A model generated the notes under the pieces. The model saw only the letters and a list, made by a program, of their open reading frames with translations, was not told the DNA's origin and did no database searches. The position numbers were made by a program, and so were the translations under genes. Shown here piece by piece: positions 41,801 to 55,386 of a stretch of DNA of 64,000 bases; the first letter of the stretch is position 1, and the number at the start of each line of letters is the position of its first letter. The stretch is from Serinus canaria (Eukaryota > Chordata > Aves > Passeriformes > Fringillidae), in NCBI RefSeq assembly GCF_022539315.1, contig NC_066314.1, forward strand, positions 61,985,543-62,049,542. The letters are read 5' to 3'.

Positions 41801-44800
41801 TGCTGGAACAAGACATGAATTCCTGAATTCCATTGTTTTTCAGAGGCTGTGGTTTGATTCCCAGAACCAAAATGAATCTGACTCTTGAGCTGGAATATAC
41901 CCTTAAAGCATTCCTAGATCAGGGTTCTGAAAAGAGAGGCTTTGGTTTCAAAACCTCTTCCACATTAATGGGTTCCTTATGCATGATAATGGTGCAACTA
42001 TGAGAGATGGAGAACCAGAGTGAGTAGTTGCACTTTTTCATGTTCATTGGATGGGAAGGAGTAGACACTGGGGGTCATGGGGGAGGAAACTTGGCCTAAG
42101 GAGGAAAACAAAATCTTCTAACCATGTTACATGGCATCTATCACATTAAGAAGGTTGTTTACAAGAGGACTCATTCAACAACATCAAAATCTTGTGGAAT
42201 CTTCCCATGCTGCTTGAATTTAAATCACATTCTGTTCCTGTCATGCTCATCTGCTCAATGCCTTCGAGGGAAATTTGCAGAAAAAGCCCTATTGCTTACT
42301 GGTTTTGGTTGACAGCATCTTGTGAGGCAGATAATCAGTGGCTACCAACACTACTTTTCTCTACTGAGGGCTGGAGTACTCAGTGCACAGTTTTTACTGA
42401 TGGGGCTAGGCTGTGTCATTTCTGTTTTCTCTTCATCATCACCTGTCAAGCAGTTGAATGCATCAATAAAAATTTGGCTCCAGTTGTACAAACTTATATG
42501 GGCTTATCATTGCCCCTACATGTGTTTGAATGACTGGCCATGAGTTCTGTACTTGGCTGTGAAACACAAATAAATGTGAACTTCTCCTGGAAAGAATAAA
42601 CTACCTGTGCTATACAATGACATAACAGTAAGGGTATCACAGAGATCAGCTTGGTTGGCACCACGTCCCTGAGCTATTCACCCTGACACACTGGGTTAAT
42701 TAGCAAATTACAACTGGCACTTCATTTATCATTGTATCCAACCTCTTATCTAGAAATGGTGCTCCATGTACAGCAAGACCAATGACAAATATTCATGTAT
42801 TCATTCAGCAAGAAGAACCAGAGCCAAAGCCAAAAAATGTTTTGTGTCCATTTACACTCTGCCAAAAACTACAGGCTTCCCTAAAGAGCTTGCTGATACC
42901 TTCATGGTAACAGTGTGGAAATGCCCAGCAAAGCTGGCAGGCCAAGAGTTTGGCATTCATAAGGCTGCAGGTGTGTAAGCTGGGACAGCTCTCTTTGTCA
43001 CTCCAGCCTGCACATGTGACTCCTTATTTTATTGGCTGTTGGAGCAGTGCCAAAAAACATATCTTACCTCATGGGTGCCTAACAGAACTATGTAAATATG
43101 TGCTGGACCATGTATCCAGATTCAAGAGTAAGGAATTTTCCTCGATGGAAAATTTCAAAGCTATTCTTTTTTTGTGACTGATACTGCTCCATCAGATGTA
43201 ATCTAATTAGTAGAGACTTGTCTTGGTTTCATGAAATTAAATCTCCAAATGGTTGTTTTCTCCCTTTATAAATTTTTTTTTCAAATCAGTCCTGTGTTTA
43301 AAATTATACTGGATGGAGGCAGAAAACTAGAGAACAGAGCCAAAATCCAGTGTATATCAGCCTTGATGGCATACCCAAACTCCACAGACCAACACTGTGA
43401 TTTTATTAGATTAGGAAAATTCTTTTATCTGCTGGGATGAAAACTTCCAAGTTCCTGTCTTCTGAAGCTATTTGGGGCAGCAAGTCTTCAATATTCTTGC
43501 AGAAGAAGCCTTGAAAGGCTGCTAAGCAGGTTGGCTTCAAATCTTACCTTTTTTTAGGGGGCATCCTGAAAAGTAGAGCTGCCTTTCTCCTTTACCTAGC
43601 ACTTAAGCTCTCTTGCAATCTCAGAACAGAGTCATGAGGCACAGGTATCCTCTGTGAACAGAGTAATTAATGCCCTCAATCAGAAAATAGATCTTGCAAT
43701 CTTGTTGCACAAGGTGGGAAGTAGCAGAGAAAAAATTCTCACTGGTTGTTATGTTTGATGTTGTTATGTTGCAGTGCCATTCAGTGCCAAGCCTTCTGTC
43801 CTTGTCACAAAGAAGCAAAATAATGTAGGTGACAAACTTTTCTTATGAAAATCTTTACTGTCAGCCACCAGCATTTTATTTTACTAGAATAGAAAAGTAC
43901 TGCATAAGGCTTTTTAATAAAGCCAAGGAAAGTCTTCCCTGGGAATGAGGGAGGATTTTTTTGAGTGATAATGCACCTCATGAGATGAAAAAAGAAAGAT
44001 GTCCTTACAGAAATCACTTTGAATTTTTTCAGGAACAAGTGACATCAATCTGGGCAGAAAAGTCCATTAATTCTGAGTGAATACACCTAAACCCAAGAAT
44101 TTTTCAGGAGACAGCCAAATGAAGAAAATCGACTGTAAACTCTGTGAACTTTGTAGGATGCTGAGATTTGTTTATTTATAACAAAATGGAGAAAAAAAGA
44201 GGCAGGAACACCTATCTGGTAACATGAACTTCAAAGTGCAAAATAAATATAAAGCTAAGAATCAGTCAAGCCCAGGAATCCAAAACAAAGTTTGTCCAAA
44301 ACGTGAGCAGAGGCACAGCTGTCACAATGCTGACTTAGCATTCTTCAGGTTTCAAAGGAAAGTCAAGCCCATCAATATTTCCATACCCAACCAAATCCAT
44401 ACCTAGTCTTAGCTGCAGACACTGCTCTCATTCACCAGAGAAAAACACAGATTGTCAGTTGTCCTTAGAGATAACAAAACCCCAACAAAATCAAATCAAC
44501 CAAACAACATGTGAATAATTGCACAGTGATATATTTCTACCTGCTATATGGAAACCAAATTGGACTTAAAAGTTGTCATAATTTTAGTTAAGATTTGGAA
44601 AAGTGATTCCCAAGGAAAGTTTGTGAACCACCAGTCATCACAGCAATCCTTATAAACACTGATAGTCCAGGCTCCTGACAAAGTCGGCAGTTTGGCAATA
44701 ATTCATTGCTTTATTTTTTAAATTATTACTGACTTGGAATATTTTTTGTCTCAATTATTTTTTATAAGAACAAATTTTTTTCAGCAGTCAGTTAAGTATT

Positions 44801-45359
44801 TCACTGAGTTTGATCCACAGCATGCAGTTTAGGGATCACATTCTTTTGTCCTTGCTGCCTAATTGACTTCTGCAAATTGCCTGCAGGAAACTTCTAGAAA
44901 CAAGACGGGTTTTTTTCATAGGTGAGTAATGCTTTACCTGGAAAAAACAGGCTTTTTTTTGCATTGTGTATGTAATTTCTTTAAAAAAAATGGGTGAAAG
45001 TCTACAGAGTGTATTCCCAAAATGTTAATATGCTGACAGATCAGCAAATACAAGAGTTGAGAAATGAGAATTTGAGCGATTCACTCCATTTAACTGGAAA
45101 GAGAATTTGCTCCCTAAGTCTGTTTGAAGTCACAGGTCAGTGGGGTTATTTTCCACAGGCTTGCTGACACATGAAGGAGGACAGGTGTTTCCATAGCTGG
45201 CCAGGCTAACAGTGGCAGGAAGGATGGAACCACGCTACATTGACTTTACCTTAGCTCACCAAAACAAGGTTTCAGCTGCGGTTTTGAAGAAGCAGAAAAC
45301 TTGAATGGCCAGTGGCAGCAGCAGCTAATGAGAAGCAGAGCAGAGAGCAGCCTGCTGTG
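41801..45359. other. Intergenic, no gene seen
   Basis: Unique sequence with no recognisable exon, element or RNA gene. Confidence 0.6.
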
Positions 45360-45461
45360 GGATGGATGGATGGATGGATGGATGGATGGATGGATGGATG
45401 GATGGATGGATGGATGGATGGATGGACAGATGGATGGATACATGGATACATGGATATATGG
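45360..45461. repeat. (GGAT)n microsatellite
   Basis: About 16.7 perfect GGAT units at 45360-45426, followed by an interrupted tail with ACAGATGG and CATGGATA variants to about 45461. The open frames here (MDGW on plus, IHPS on minus) are repeat artefacts. Confidence 0.97.
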
Positions 45462-47280
45462 GGTTGTCTCCAGTGGAATCTCATAAAACTGTGGCTGGGA
45501 AAGACACCTGTGGGCACCCAGCTGTCAGAGAGGTTCATGCCACTTGTGAAAGCTGAGCACAGGAAGGACAAAACCCCAGAAGAGGAGCCACTCTTGGGCA
45601 CCATGAAAAAAAAAGCCAGTCTTCATCCTCACTTCAGCTCACCACTATGGCACTCTTGGCTTGGGAGGCTGTTACAGTGCAAGACTTGGCAATAATTCCC
45701 CTCTCAGCTGCCATTCTTGCCCCTTGTTGCTGTTTCCAGTGTCTTCCTGACAACACTTAGCTTAGTAAAGTAGCAGAACTGCTCTATAAATCTCAGGTAC
45801 AGCTCTGCTGTCTGCAAGTTAGACCAAATGGCAGCTCAAAATCTGGCAATTCCTTGCAGCCTGCTTGCAGGAGGACTCCAACTTCTCCTGTCTTTGGTGG
45901 ATTAAAATCAGTGGGAGGCAATTATTGTTATTTTTAGCAGAAGGCTAAAGTACAGGAACCATAAACTGGCTGGAAAAGTCTGAAATGTGGAAAATCTGAA
46001 ATTATTCAAAGGCTTGTTTCCAGTCTCCAGTTATTGTCATAAAGCAGCAAAATCTGATTCTCTATCACTAAAGTTTCCTTACTGACTTGTCTGCCACATT
46101 TCTGCTGGCACCTCTCAGCACTCGTATCCTTGATCCAGCATTTGTATCTCTGATTCAAACAGTAACAAAGGAATGCAAGTATTTCAAATTTGAATTAGTT
46201 TGGATTGAATGTGAATTTTTGAATACTTTTGGACAGATTGCCCTCTAAAAGAAGCAACATAGAAACAAGGAGAAAAAAATAAAAGATCCCCCACCACCTT
46301 TTAAATGCAATTTTCTGCACTGAGGTGGTTGTCTATCTTTCATCCCACTACCCCCAGCCACCCTGTGTATTCACTCTAGTATTTGTAGCACCACTTTGAG
46401 AGTAAGTTCCTTATGATTTTGCTTTGTGGAAAACTACATGCCAGCTTTAAAGCTTCTACAGTAAGTTTTTATTTATGAGTCATTTGTACCAAAACCAGAT
46501 GCTTTTGGAACTGAATGCTGCCCAGTTAGGACAGTTAAAGAAAACAAAAATGAAAATTTAATATTATAACTTTTAAAGTTCCTTATAATGATCTGACAGC
46601 AGGAAAGCCCCTGCCTCACATGACATCTAGAATTTCATATTTTGTCATATACTCACCTAACAATATTAAAACTGCCAGACATGGTAATTTCTATTTAGGC
46701 AGCATATCTGCACTTCTGCAACAGCTCAGGCATTATTATTCTTGCTATTTTTAAACAGGTGATACCAAGAACATTTTTGGAGCAGTCACCCTTTGGCCAC
46801 ACATCCACATGTGCTGGTGTAGGACAAAGGTCTGGTCAGCTGGAGCTCACACTTTGCCCTACCCTTACTACTGGGGACCTCAAAGAACTTTTATCCTGCT
46901 GGTCTGGGTTGTTCTCTCTCCTTCTCTCTTGCCATGATGGGTATATGACCAGAGCAAGTGATGGAAAGGATGAAAAAGTTCATACCTGCATCACACAGGG
47001 TTCCACTTTTTCCTCGAGCCTTTCTCCCCACATGACAAACCATCTTCTACGTAGATGGGAAAAGGAATGACCACGATTATTGCAGAACTTTGTCAGTCAG
47101 AAATGCCTTCCAGTGTGCAATCCAAGCCAGCCTTTGGCAATTTCAAACCTTTTACTGTAAGGGTGCTGGGGAAGTTAATAAGCAGCTGTTCAGATCTTAG
47201 GCTGGTGGTGTTAACAAAGACTAGAAAGACAGGCAGCTTTTAAAATAGGGAAAATCACATTACATGAATGGCACAACACT
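45462..47280. other. Intergenic, no gene seen
   Basis: Unique sequence, with nothing recognised. Confidence 0.6.
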
Positions 47281-47432
47281 TCCATCTCTGGCAGAGTTCA
47301 AGGCCAAGTTGGATGGGGCTCTCAGCAACCTGGTCTAGTGAAAGGTATCCCTGCCCACAGCAGGGGCAGTGGAACTGGATGATCTTAAAGATTCCTTGCA
47401 ACACAAACCATTCTGTGATTCTATGACTCGAT
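47281..47432 (+). mobile_element. CR1 LINE, 3' tail
   Basis: About 150 bp of CR1 3' UTR in plus orientation: GAGTTCAAGGCCAAGTTGGA, then GGAACTGGATGATCTTAAAG, ending in terminal octamers ATTCTGTG and ATTCTATG. Confidence 0.92.
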
Positions 47433-47726
47433 ATTTCCTATAAGCATGTTTTGAATACGAGACAAAGTATGGGCTATCTTGATCATTCAGTTCCTCTTTG
47501 GTAATAAGATGCTTCTGGATTAAGTGTGAATTATTCTAAAAAGCTACATATGTAGAACAAATATGAGTGTCTCTACTCCTATTTTTGAATTTTAGACAGG
47601 ATTGGGATGAAAAAGAAAGCCAAACCAACTCACAGTATAGCATAAAGAGAATAAAACACATAATATCTTCATTAAAGTGATATTAACACTTTTACACAAA
47701 TATTTCTGACTGACCATAAAGATTTA

Positions 47727-47776
47727 CTAAAGGGAATGTGACAAAAATACTCTAAAGGGAATATGACAAAAATAAA
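47727..47776. repeat. 25-bp tandem duplication
   Basis: CTAAAGGGAATGTGACAAAA at 47727 is repeated from 47752 with one G-to-A change. Confidence 0.9.
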
Positions 47777-50700
47777 TGCTTTAAAGTTTCATACGTTTCC
47801 ATTACACCTCCTTGCAAGTAGCTTTAAGTCTTTCAAACCCAGAAAACTGGTTTAAAAAGTGGTTTTTTTCCAGAGCTTTTCATTAAATTTTTCCATCAAA
47901 TCTTTGAAACTCACTGAACACAAAATAGCTGCACAGACATAGATGAACATTTTCACAGTTGTGGAACTCAAGCTATTGCCCCCATAGTGCTCAGACAAAT
48001 GATGCAGAGTCATGCTGACAGTCATTTTGGTAGACTTCTTGTTTGTTTGTTTGTGTTTTGTTATAAGGGAAAACACTAATTTCTCACATCTCTATGGCTC
48101 CACCTAACCAATTAGAGAAAACTTCCTACCATATAGGGCATATGTCACCACTTCTGTGTTTAATTAGTTGCTACTATCTCTTTTTCCTCATCAGGAATCC
48201 AAGTTACTAACCATGTCAGATGGAAAAGTACAAGTTTACTGACAGCTGCAACTGAGTTTTGCCTCTGAGGAAATGCAGTTCTAACACGTTGCCTCAAATG
48301 CCTGCCTATATATTTGGAGATGGCCAAGATACACAATTTATACTATTCAGGCCCTCTCCAGACATTCAAAGTGGAATAGAATTTTCTTTAATCCTAAATT
48401 TGCCCATTTTTCCACTTCACCGGCCAAAAGAATGTGTTTAGAGGATGCACTGTAGGTGCCTGTGGTAACTGGGTATATTTATCAGGGCATCAGATGTTGC
48501 ACCTTTTTACTGCTCTGTCAGAAAAATATTTCCTTTTATTACAACTGAAGCTTTCAGTTTTCTGTCACGAAACCCCTCCAATATTCAGAGAGCCTTTCGG
48601 GGTGTACTACTGGTGCCAGAAAATAAAGTTTTACCAGACCTTTTCCCAACATCTAGTTTATATGCATCACTGCCTATTTTTTATTAGGTGTTATTTGGTG
48701 TCTTTTCCACACTATCCCTCCCACCCTTGAAGAGTGAGTCAACCCTTTTCTCTCAGTCTCTGCTGCATATACGTATTACAGTTTCAAGCCAAAACTGGGC
48801 TTTGAGACCATTATGAGTTTTTTCCCCTAAAAATGCAAGCTGGAAATTGTCAGTTTTAAAGCTATCTGTGCAACAGTATAATCTCAGATTCCTCTGCAAG
48901 TGCAGTGCCATTTGTGTTTTGATTTTGCAGTTATGCTCTATATTCCTATCAGGAAGCTCCAATTTTGTTATCTTTCCTGGGTGGTGGTGCAGGGCAGCCA
49001 TGACTTCCACGATTCTTGGACATGGCATTTTGATGCTTTTAACCTGAGAGGAGCTCAGCAGGAAATGTTGTACCAGAAATGGACAGAGAAATCCCTGCCG
49101 TGGGCTGCTGCACAGGTCCTGTCCCCCTCTCACTCTGGCTGCTGTGGTGCCAGGCTGGGGGCTACCAGGGGCACCCTCCCCACTGCACAAAGGGAAAAGT
49201 GGAGCTTGCAAAGATTTTTCTGGAGGTTGTCAAGTTCTGGTGGACCTCTCTGGGAGGAGAGATACAACTGAGGAGGCCAATCACCAGTCTTGAAATTCTT
49301 TAGGAAAACCCTCTGGTGTGATTTTCTAGCTCGGCTCCTTCCACATGACACCCATGCTTGGTGGTCAATGTGAAATGACTTGGTGTTCTCTGGACTGGAA
49401 TGTGAATTGCCAAGTCAAGGTCACTCCAAACCTACCTCACCACTATGGATCTGGACTTTTGGCTCAACTTGGGCTCAGTGTCTGGACCCTGCCTGCTCTC
49501 CTCCTGCATGGTGTGAGGGACTGGTGCTGACCAGCTCTGCTCCTGCTTTGCCACCAGCCTCTGTTCCTGTCTTGCCCTCCCTCAGGGGAAGAGAACCTGC
49601 CCTTGCTGCTGCCTGGCAAGGGCTTTCCCTCTGATCTAAATGCGAGAACACAAACTTTCAAAAATTTTAAAAATACAGGGAGAAAATTGATTTTCTTTTT
49701 TCCCCCTAAATTTCTCAAGAAAGAATTTTGAATCAGAAGTTTCAGAAACAAATCATCCCAAGCAGGGACCTGGTCTGGAATATTTCATCCCACCAATGAG
49801 AACATGGCAGATCTAAAAATTTGCATTAGGTGAGTCTGAAATTTTTATAAATACATTTCTGACCTTTTGTAGGAAATGGATGCAGGGGATGAGGAGAAGC
49901 ATAGAAAGAGGGGACTAGGCAAGTCAGTGAGGCATCAAGAAGGAGCTGGAGGAAGCAAAAGGAGCAGGTCAGTATTTCCTCTCCAGGGGCTCCAGTCATT
50001 CCTGGGAAAGAAAAAAGAATTGAAAACTGAGTCAAGCTGCTGCAACCAGCTCAGATTCAGCACCACAGTGTAAGAGCTGGCAGGAACTTCAAGGGGCATC
50101 TTGACCAGCTGTGCTCAGAGCTGACATACTTTTGGGAGTATGGATATAAGCTCTGGTTTAGAGACCTAAATATTACTCCTGCTATTGCCATGGGACTGTT
50201 TATGCAAATTAATGTCATGCTGAAAGGGTTTAAAAGGAATGAAAAATGTGACAGCCTGCAAGACAAAACACTGGGGGCAGTAGAAATGAAAGGGTCAGAC
50301 CCCTGAACTTTAGCCTTTGTTTTATCTCAGTGACTCATTGAACTATGGGGAAAAGGAAGCATTTGTTCGTGCTGTATTCTTTATCTTTTACTGAAAAAGC
50401 TTTTACATGTAAGACACAAAAACCATAGAGAAACACTGAGAAATAGTAGCACTGGTGTTTCTCATATTTGCAGTCAACTATAAAGTCAATTTGTAAATAT
50501 GACATCGTGGCAGTAAAATGGAGCTGACAGTGGTTGAAGCAGCTGTTAACTTTCCCTTCTCCTAGACTAGAGGACCAAGAACTGGAGATATCCCTCCTTG
50601 AAAATCAAACATTTTCAAAAATACTGACTTTATTGGGTCTTGTTCAACAAAATTTTTTGCCATTTTTGTTGTTTTTTTGGTTTTTTCTCCCATTTCTTGC

Positions 50701-53624
50701 TTCCTTGTTTCACATGCAGCACAGACAATTTACAAAGAGAATTCCAGGTGGCTTCTTGAGAATAATGATCCAGGAGAAGAGGAAAGGGACAGCAGCCCTA
50801 GGATGTTTTATATTTACAAATCCTAACCAAGAAGCTTCTGTTCCCTCTCATGCAACTTTACAAAGCTGTCTTGTCTTGAAAACAACCAAACCACAAAATT
50901 ATTCTGCTACTGCTTTCCCAACACTGCCATGAAATAATTCAGATATTGAACACCCTAGTGCTTTGGGTCTTGTTTTTTTCTTTTTACTTGTGTTTTGTTA
51001 AAGAACAATTTTTTTAAGGCTGACCTAACATATCTGTGATTTCTTCTGGGAATCTTGAATGGAGGAGAAAAGCTTTTATGTGGTTTTGCCTTCCCCATTT
51101 CTTCTTTCCTGATCTAGAACCATCTAATCTTGGCTTCTGCCTTAAGGAAAATAGACCAAAGCAGTAACTGCAGTGTGATGGTGTCAGTGATTTTACGGAA
51201 GGTTTCATCACAATGTACCCCCTTCTTCCCAAATCTTGAGTAAAAAAAAAACACTGTAAACCAAAGGAAAAACCACTTCAGAGAAAGGTGAGGAGAAGCC
51301 AGAAAATGGTTTGTTATGGCAGGAATTATGGAGAATAGTAATGTGTATTGCCATCATTCCCTGGCTTAATGAACTTCAACTGAGTATTGTTAAAGACCTT
51401 TGGGACAGCAGCAAGAGATTTTCTGATCTCTGAAAACACCAAAGTTTACTGGGGATGGTTTCCATTAAAAAAAAAAAATTACCAGCTGCTATAGTTAAAA
51501 ACCAAACCTGCCATAATCTATTTTGTTAATTCTTTGTTTTTAAAGAAAAAAGAGTAGTCCTTGTAGACAAAAACCTCATGTAGGTCACTAAGGTTGCAAA
51601 AAATACTGTGTAAATGCTGTCATAAAACCAAAAAAAGCAAAATTATTCTGCCGTGAATAACACGCGGTTACCATTTGTTTACAATTTAGTCCAGCTATCA
51701 AAACAAGCTAAACATTTTGCTAAACAGTTCACAGTCATTTTACAAAGAACACAGATTAGGGGAGGTAAATGCAAAGTTTGCTCTGCTGGTGTCAGCAGAG
51801 CTGCTGAAGCTCTGGTCCCTTGTCAGAACCCAGACATTCCTCTGACTGCCCTGGAGGACTTGAGACCCTGGCAGGGGGCTCAGAGACCTTGGCACAGAGT
51901 CAAAGACACCTGTGCCTTGGATTTCAACCCATGGACACAATCACCAACTTTGTGTGAGGAGTTACAACGGTTTGAGTAGAATAATAGTGAATTTATCACT
52001 GGGTGAAAAAGTAGAATTTTGGGGTTTTTAGAATGAGGATTCAAGAGGCAAGATGGAGGAATCTGGGTGTGTCCTGTCTTTCTCCTTCTTGTTCTCCATC
52101 TTCTGCTGTGATGGTGGCACTTCTGGATTTGTTTAGGGTAGAGACAAACTGTCTAACACAGGTGATAGGTATTGGAAAATTATTGTAAATAAATTACACG
52201 TAGTTTTTAGCATAAAAAGATAACACCACCCTGAGGGCAGTCAGTGTGCCTCAAACCGACCTGAACAGATCTCTGCAGGTCTGAAAAAGCATGTATCAGA
52301 TAAGAGAAAATGAACAACCTTAACAACCAGAGCTGAGGAATCCCAACTTCTTCTTTGAGTGTGGGGCTGTAAAAAGAGACTTTCCAACTCCTCGGGGTCA
52401 TCTCAACACCAGAGACCTCGTCAGTCCCAGAGCCTGGGCATCAGACAAGGCACACAGGCTGATTGTGTTTGCTGCTCACTGCGCTGTCCACCGCACAGCT
52501 GACCCCACTGCAGCCACCCCGGCATCTTAAAGGAAAAGAAAGAAGTGCAATGAATTAGTTCCCTTTTCTTTTCATTTCATTCTTTACGAAAGAGAGGATT
52601 TAGAAAGAGGAGTGGGGTCTGGGGTTGGCAACACATCATTTTTCTTAGCACACAGATGACTTAAGACCAGCAATTGTAATTTGTCTGGAGGATAAACAGG
52701 GAAATGTTTTGCACGAAAGAGCTGTTGGAAGTGATGTGCAGAAGGGGAATGTCTTATTGCCTGTGGAGGCTGAAGGGAGGCCTGCTTCAAAGCCAAGTTT
52801 CAAATATCATCTGTTTTCATTATAACACTATGTAACAAAACAAGCTTTAGTAAAATTTTCATACAAATGGGAGAGAATTTTAATTGTTTTGCTTTTTTTC
52901 ACTGTCATTTCTTCTCTGATTCAGAAAGATATTTGAAGGAATTTTGTTTGCTTGGATCTTGAACATAAAGAATGTGCACTGCTCAGGAACAGATGAAGTG
53001 TTACAAATTGGAACTGAAAATTTAAACATGTTGGGAACTTTGTGAGAGTGTGCATGTGTGAATGCGTTTTCTTTGTGACGTGAAAGAACTCATGTAATAA
53101 AAACATTCAAAATTTGACTATAAATATTCTGCCCATAATGAAGTTTAACATCAATTAATGTTTTTTTCTCCCCAGTTCACTCTGTTTGCTTATGTAAGCT
53201 AGAGAGAAAAAGATCAAGCAAAACTAGTAAGTGAAGACTGCCACTAAAGTGAATTTGCTATGTAAATCGAAAATCAGAAATGCTGTTATCCTCTAGCTAA
53301 GCTGAGGTGCATTGAAGAAAGGAGATGAAATACACTGGTGACAACTGCTTGCAACTGACAGATACAAAACCTGGAACAGATAAGCAAATGACTGCTGATC
53401 CTAAATTTCTCTTGTATGACAGGGCATTCCTCTCAGCAGATGAGTCCTGTGTGATAAAAAGTCTCACAGCGAAGATACCTGCTGGAAAATGGCCAAAGTA
53501 TGGCATCCAAAATGGCATGGCTCAGCTGATTGTGTGACATTAACTGTGGCTCTAGCTGGACTGTGTGCCCAGTGTGTGAATGAAATGGTAGGTGAGCTGC
53601 CCAAGAGACATACTGAAAGCCAAC

Positions 53625-53653
53625 ACACACACAAAAACACACACACACACACC
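53625..53653. repeat. (CA)n microsatellite, interrupted
   Basis: CA dinucleotides with one AAAA interruption, then CCCC. Confidence 0.9.
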
Positions 53654-55081
53654 CCCAAACTATAACCTCTTTTCAGAAAGGAAGCCCTTTCAGGGGAAGG
53701 TGGGGCTCACAGCTCCTGAAGTCAAGTTTTTGGGTCAGCAGAGCCCCATTGTGTGTCATCTGGCAAAGCCTGCTCCTGACAGCCTGTCCGTTCATTACTT
53801 ATCACACTGTCCCAGCAAAAGCATCTGACAAAAGAATCCAGTGTCAAATACTTGGGCAAGATTGAGCAATTCAGCCCCCAGGAGAGGTGAGATTAGCAAC
53901 ACAGGGAGCAGCAGCCAGCTGGGGCCTGCCAGGGTAGCTGTGCTTGGTGCTGCTGGTGGCTGAGGCTCATTGCAATGCCAGGACATCCTGTGGAGAGTCA
54001 CAGCATGTGATGGAGCGAAGGGATGGATGCCCAGGAGGGACAGGTCCTGGAAAAAACAGCTAGTGCACGGTGGGCTGCTATGTGTGATGGTATTGACACA
54101 TAACTGAAATGGAAAAAACCATCCCTAAGAGCAGAAAGACAAGTTCAGTTATGCAACACACTCTGTTTATACGGCAAAAGGAAAGTTTGTACTCCCACCT
54201 GATTTCCTGAGGACTGCCTTACACAACAGCAGCACAACATGGTCCACTTGTGAGCACAATATAAATAATTCCCAAAGAGAACTGTCCTATTGTTCCTGTC
54301 TTCTCTGCCAAGGCTTCAGTCACCACAAAAGCATGGCATCTCTCCTGATCCAAGCCGGTCACATTTTGAAATGTTTTCCGGTAACTGTATACTTAGAGCA
54401 AGAAGTTCAGGGAAATGAACAGAATTTGACTTCCTAGGAAGCTTGAGCATGTGCCTGACAGGCTTGGTTTCTGAGATGCAAGTTCACCTGAGCATTTCCT
54501 ACAGCAGGGCTACAGTCCACACAGCCTTATGCTCATAAAACATGACAGGAGACCCTGGTAAAAAGGAAGCTCTGTTTACTGCACCTCGGGTTCTACCTAC
54601 TAGTCAGACCTCACTGATGATGAATCAGTGTTGTGGTGTTCTGCTGATTGACACATGGCTTGAATAAAGAAAATCCACATTACCATCCTATAGCTGGGTT
54701 TAGGGCTGTAACCAGAGGGGTTGAAGGCCCAGTCTCAGGGGAAAAGCATGAATGGGGTACTGGCTAACACCTCTTTGTGGCATGGACCACTCAGGGTATC
54801 AGAAGGCTTCAGCTGGGGATGCTTCAGCTCAAATGCTGTTACACCATCTCTCCTTTTTATTTAGTTATTTATTTTTTATCACATCCAGAAGAACCCCACT
54901 CTTTGGGATGCCTTCCTCTCGTCCCTACCCAAATGTGACTGAAACTAGCAAACAGGTTCTGAAAGTTGAGGGAAACTAAGGACAGATGTGTATAAAGTGA
55001 TGGTTTTTCCACAGTAAATCAAGCTAAACACTTTTCACAATTAAAATATGCAGAAAGCATCACATTTTATCACATTTATTC

Positions 55082-55120
55082 TGAGCTCTTCCATCTTATC
55101 TTGTAAAATGGAAGAGCTCA
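55082..55120. repeat. Perfect 13-bp hairpin
   Basis: TGAGCTCTTCCAT (55082-55094) and ATGGAAGAGCTCA (55108-55120) flank a 13-base loop. Confidence 0.9.
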
Positions 55121-55368
55121 AAAGACAGCTTGGTTACAAATATGGTAATAGGCCAGCTCAACAGTGATTGAAGAGCAAGGATGCCAGGAGGCTGAAAGAA
55201 CAGCAAGAAAACCTCACATTTACAACAGAAGAGGAAGCAAATACAAAAGCCAAGTAAGAGGCAGGGAGAAGCTACAGTAACAAAAATACTAATAATAAAA
55301 TCCCACCCATGATATTCTAACTGAATTCAGCTGTTTTGAAATTATCTTCTTGCCATATGCTTTTGTGC

Positions 55369-55386
55369 AGGCAGGCAGGCAGGCAA
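55369..55386. repeat. (GCAG)n short tandem repeat
   Basis: Four GCAG-type tetramers in a row (GCAGGCAGGCAGGCAG). Confidence 0.85.

Noticed and set aside
45246..45695. Proteins with MDGW or IHPS repeats
   Set aside because: They are translations of a GGAT microsatellite on the two strands.
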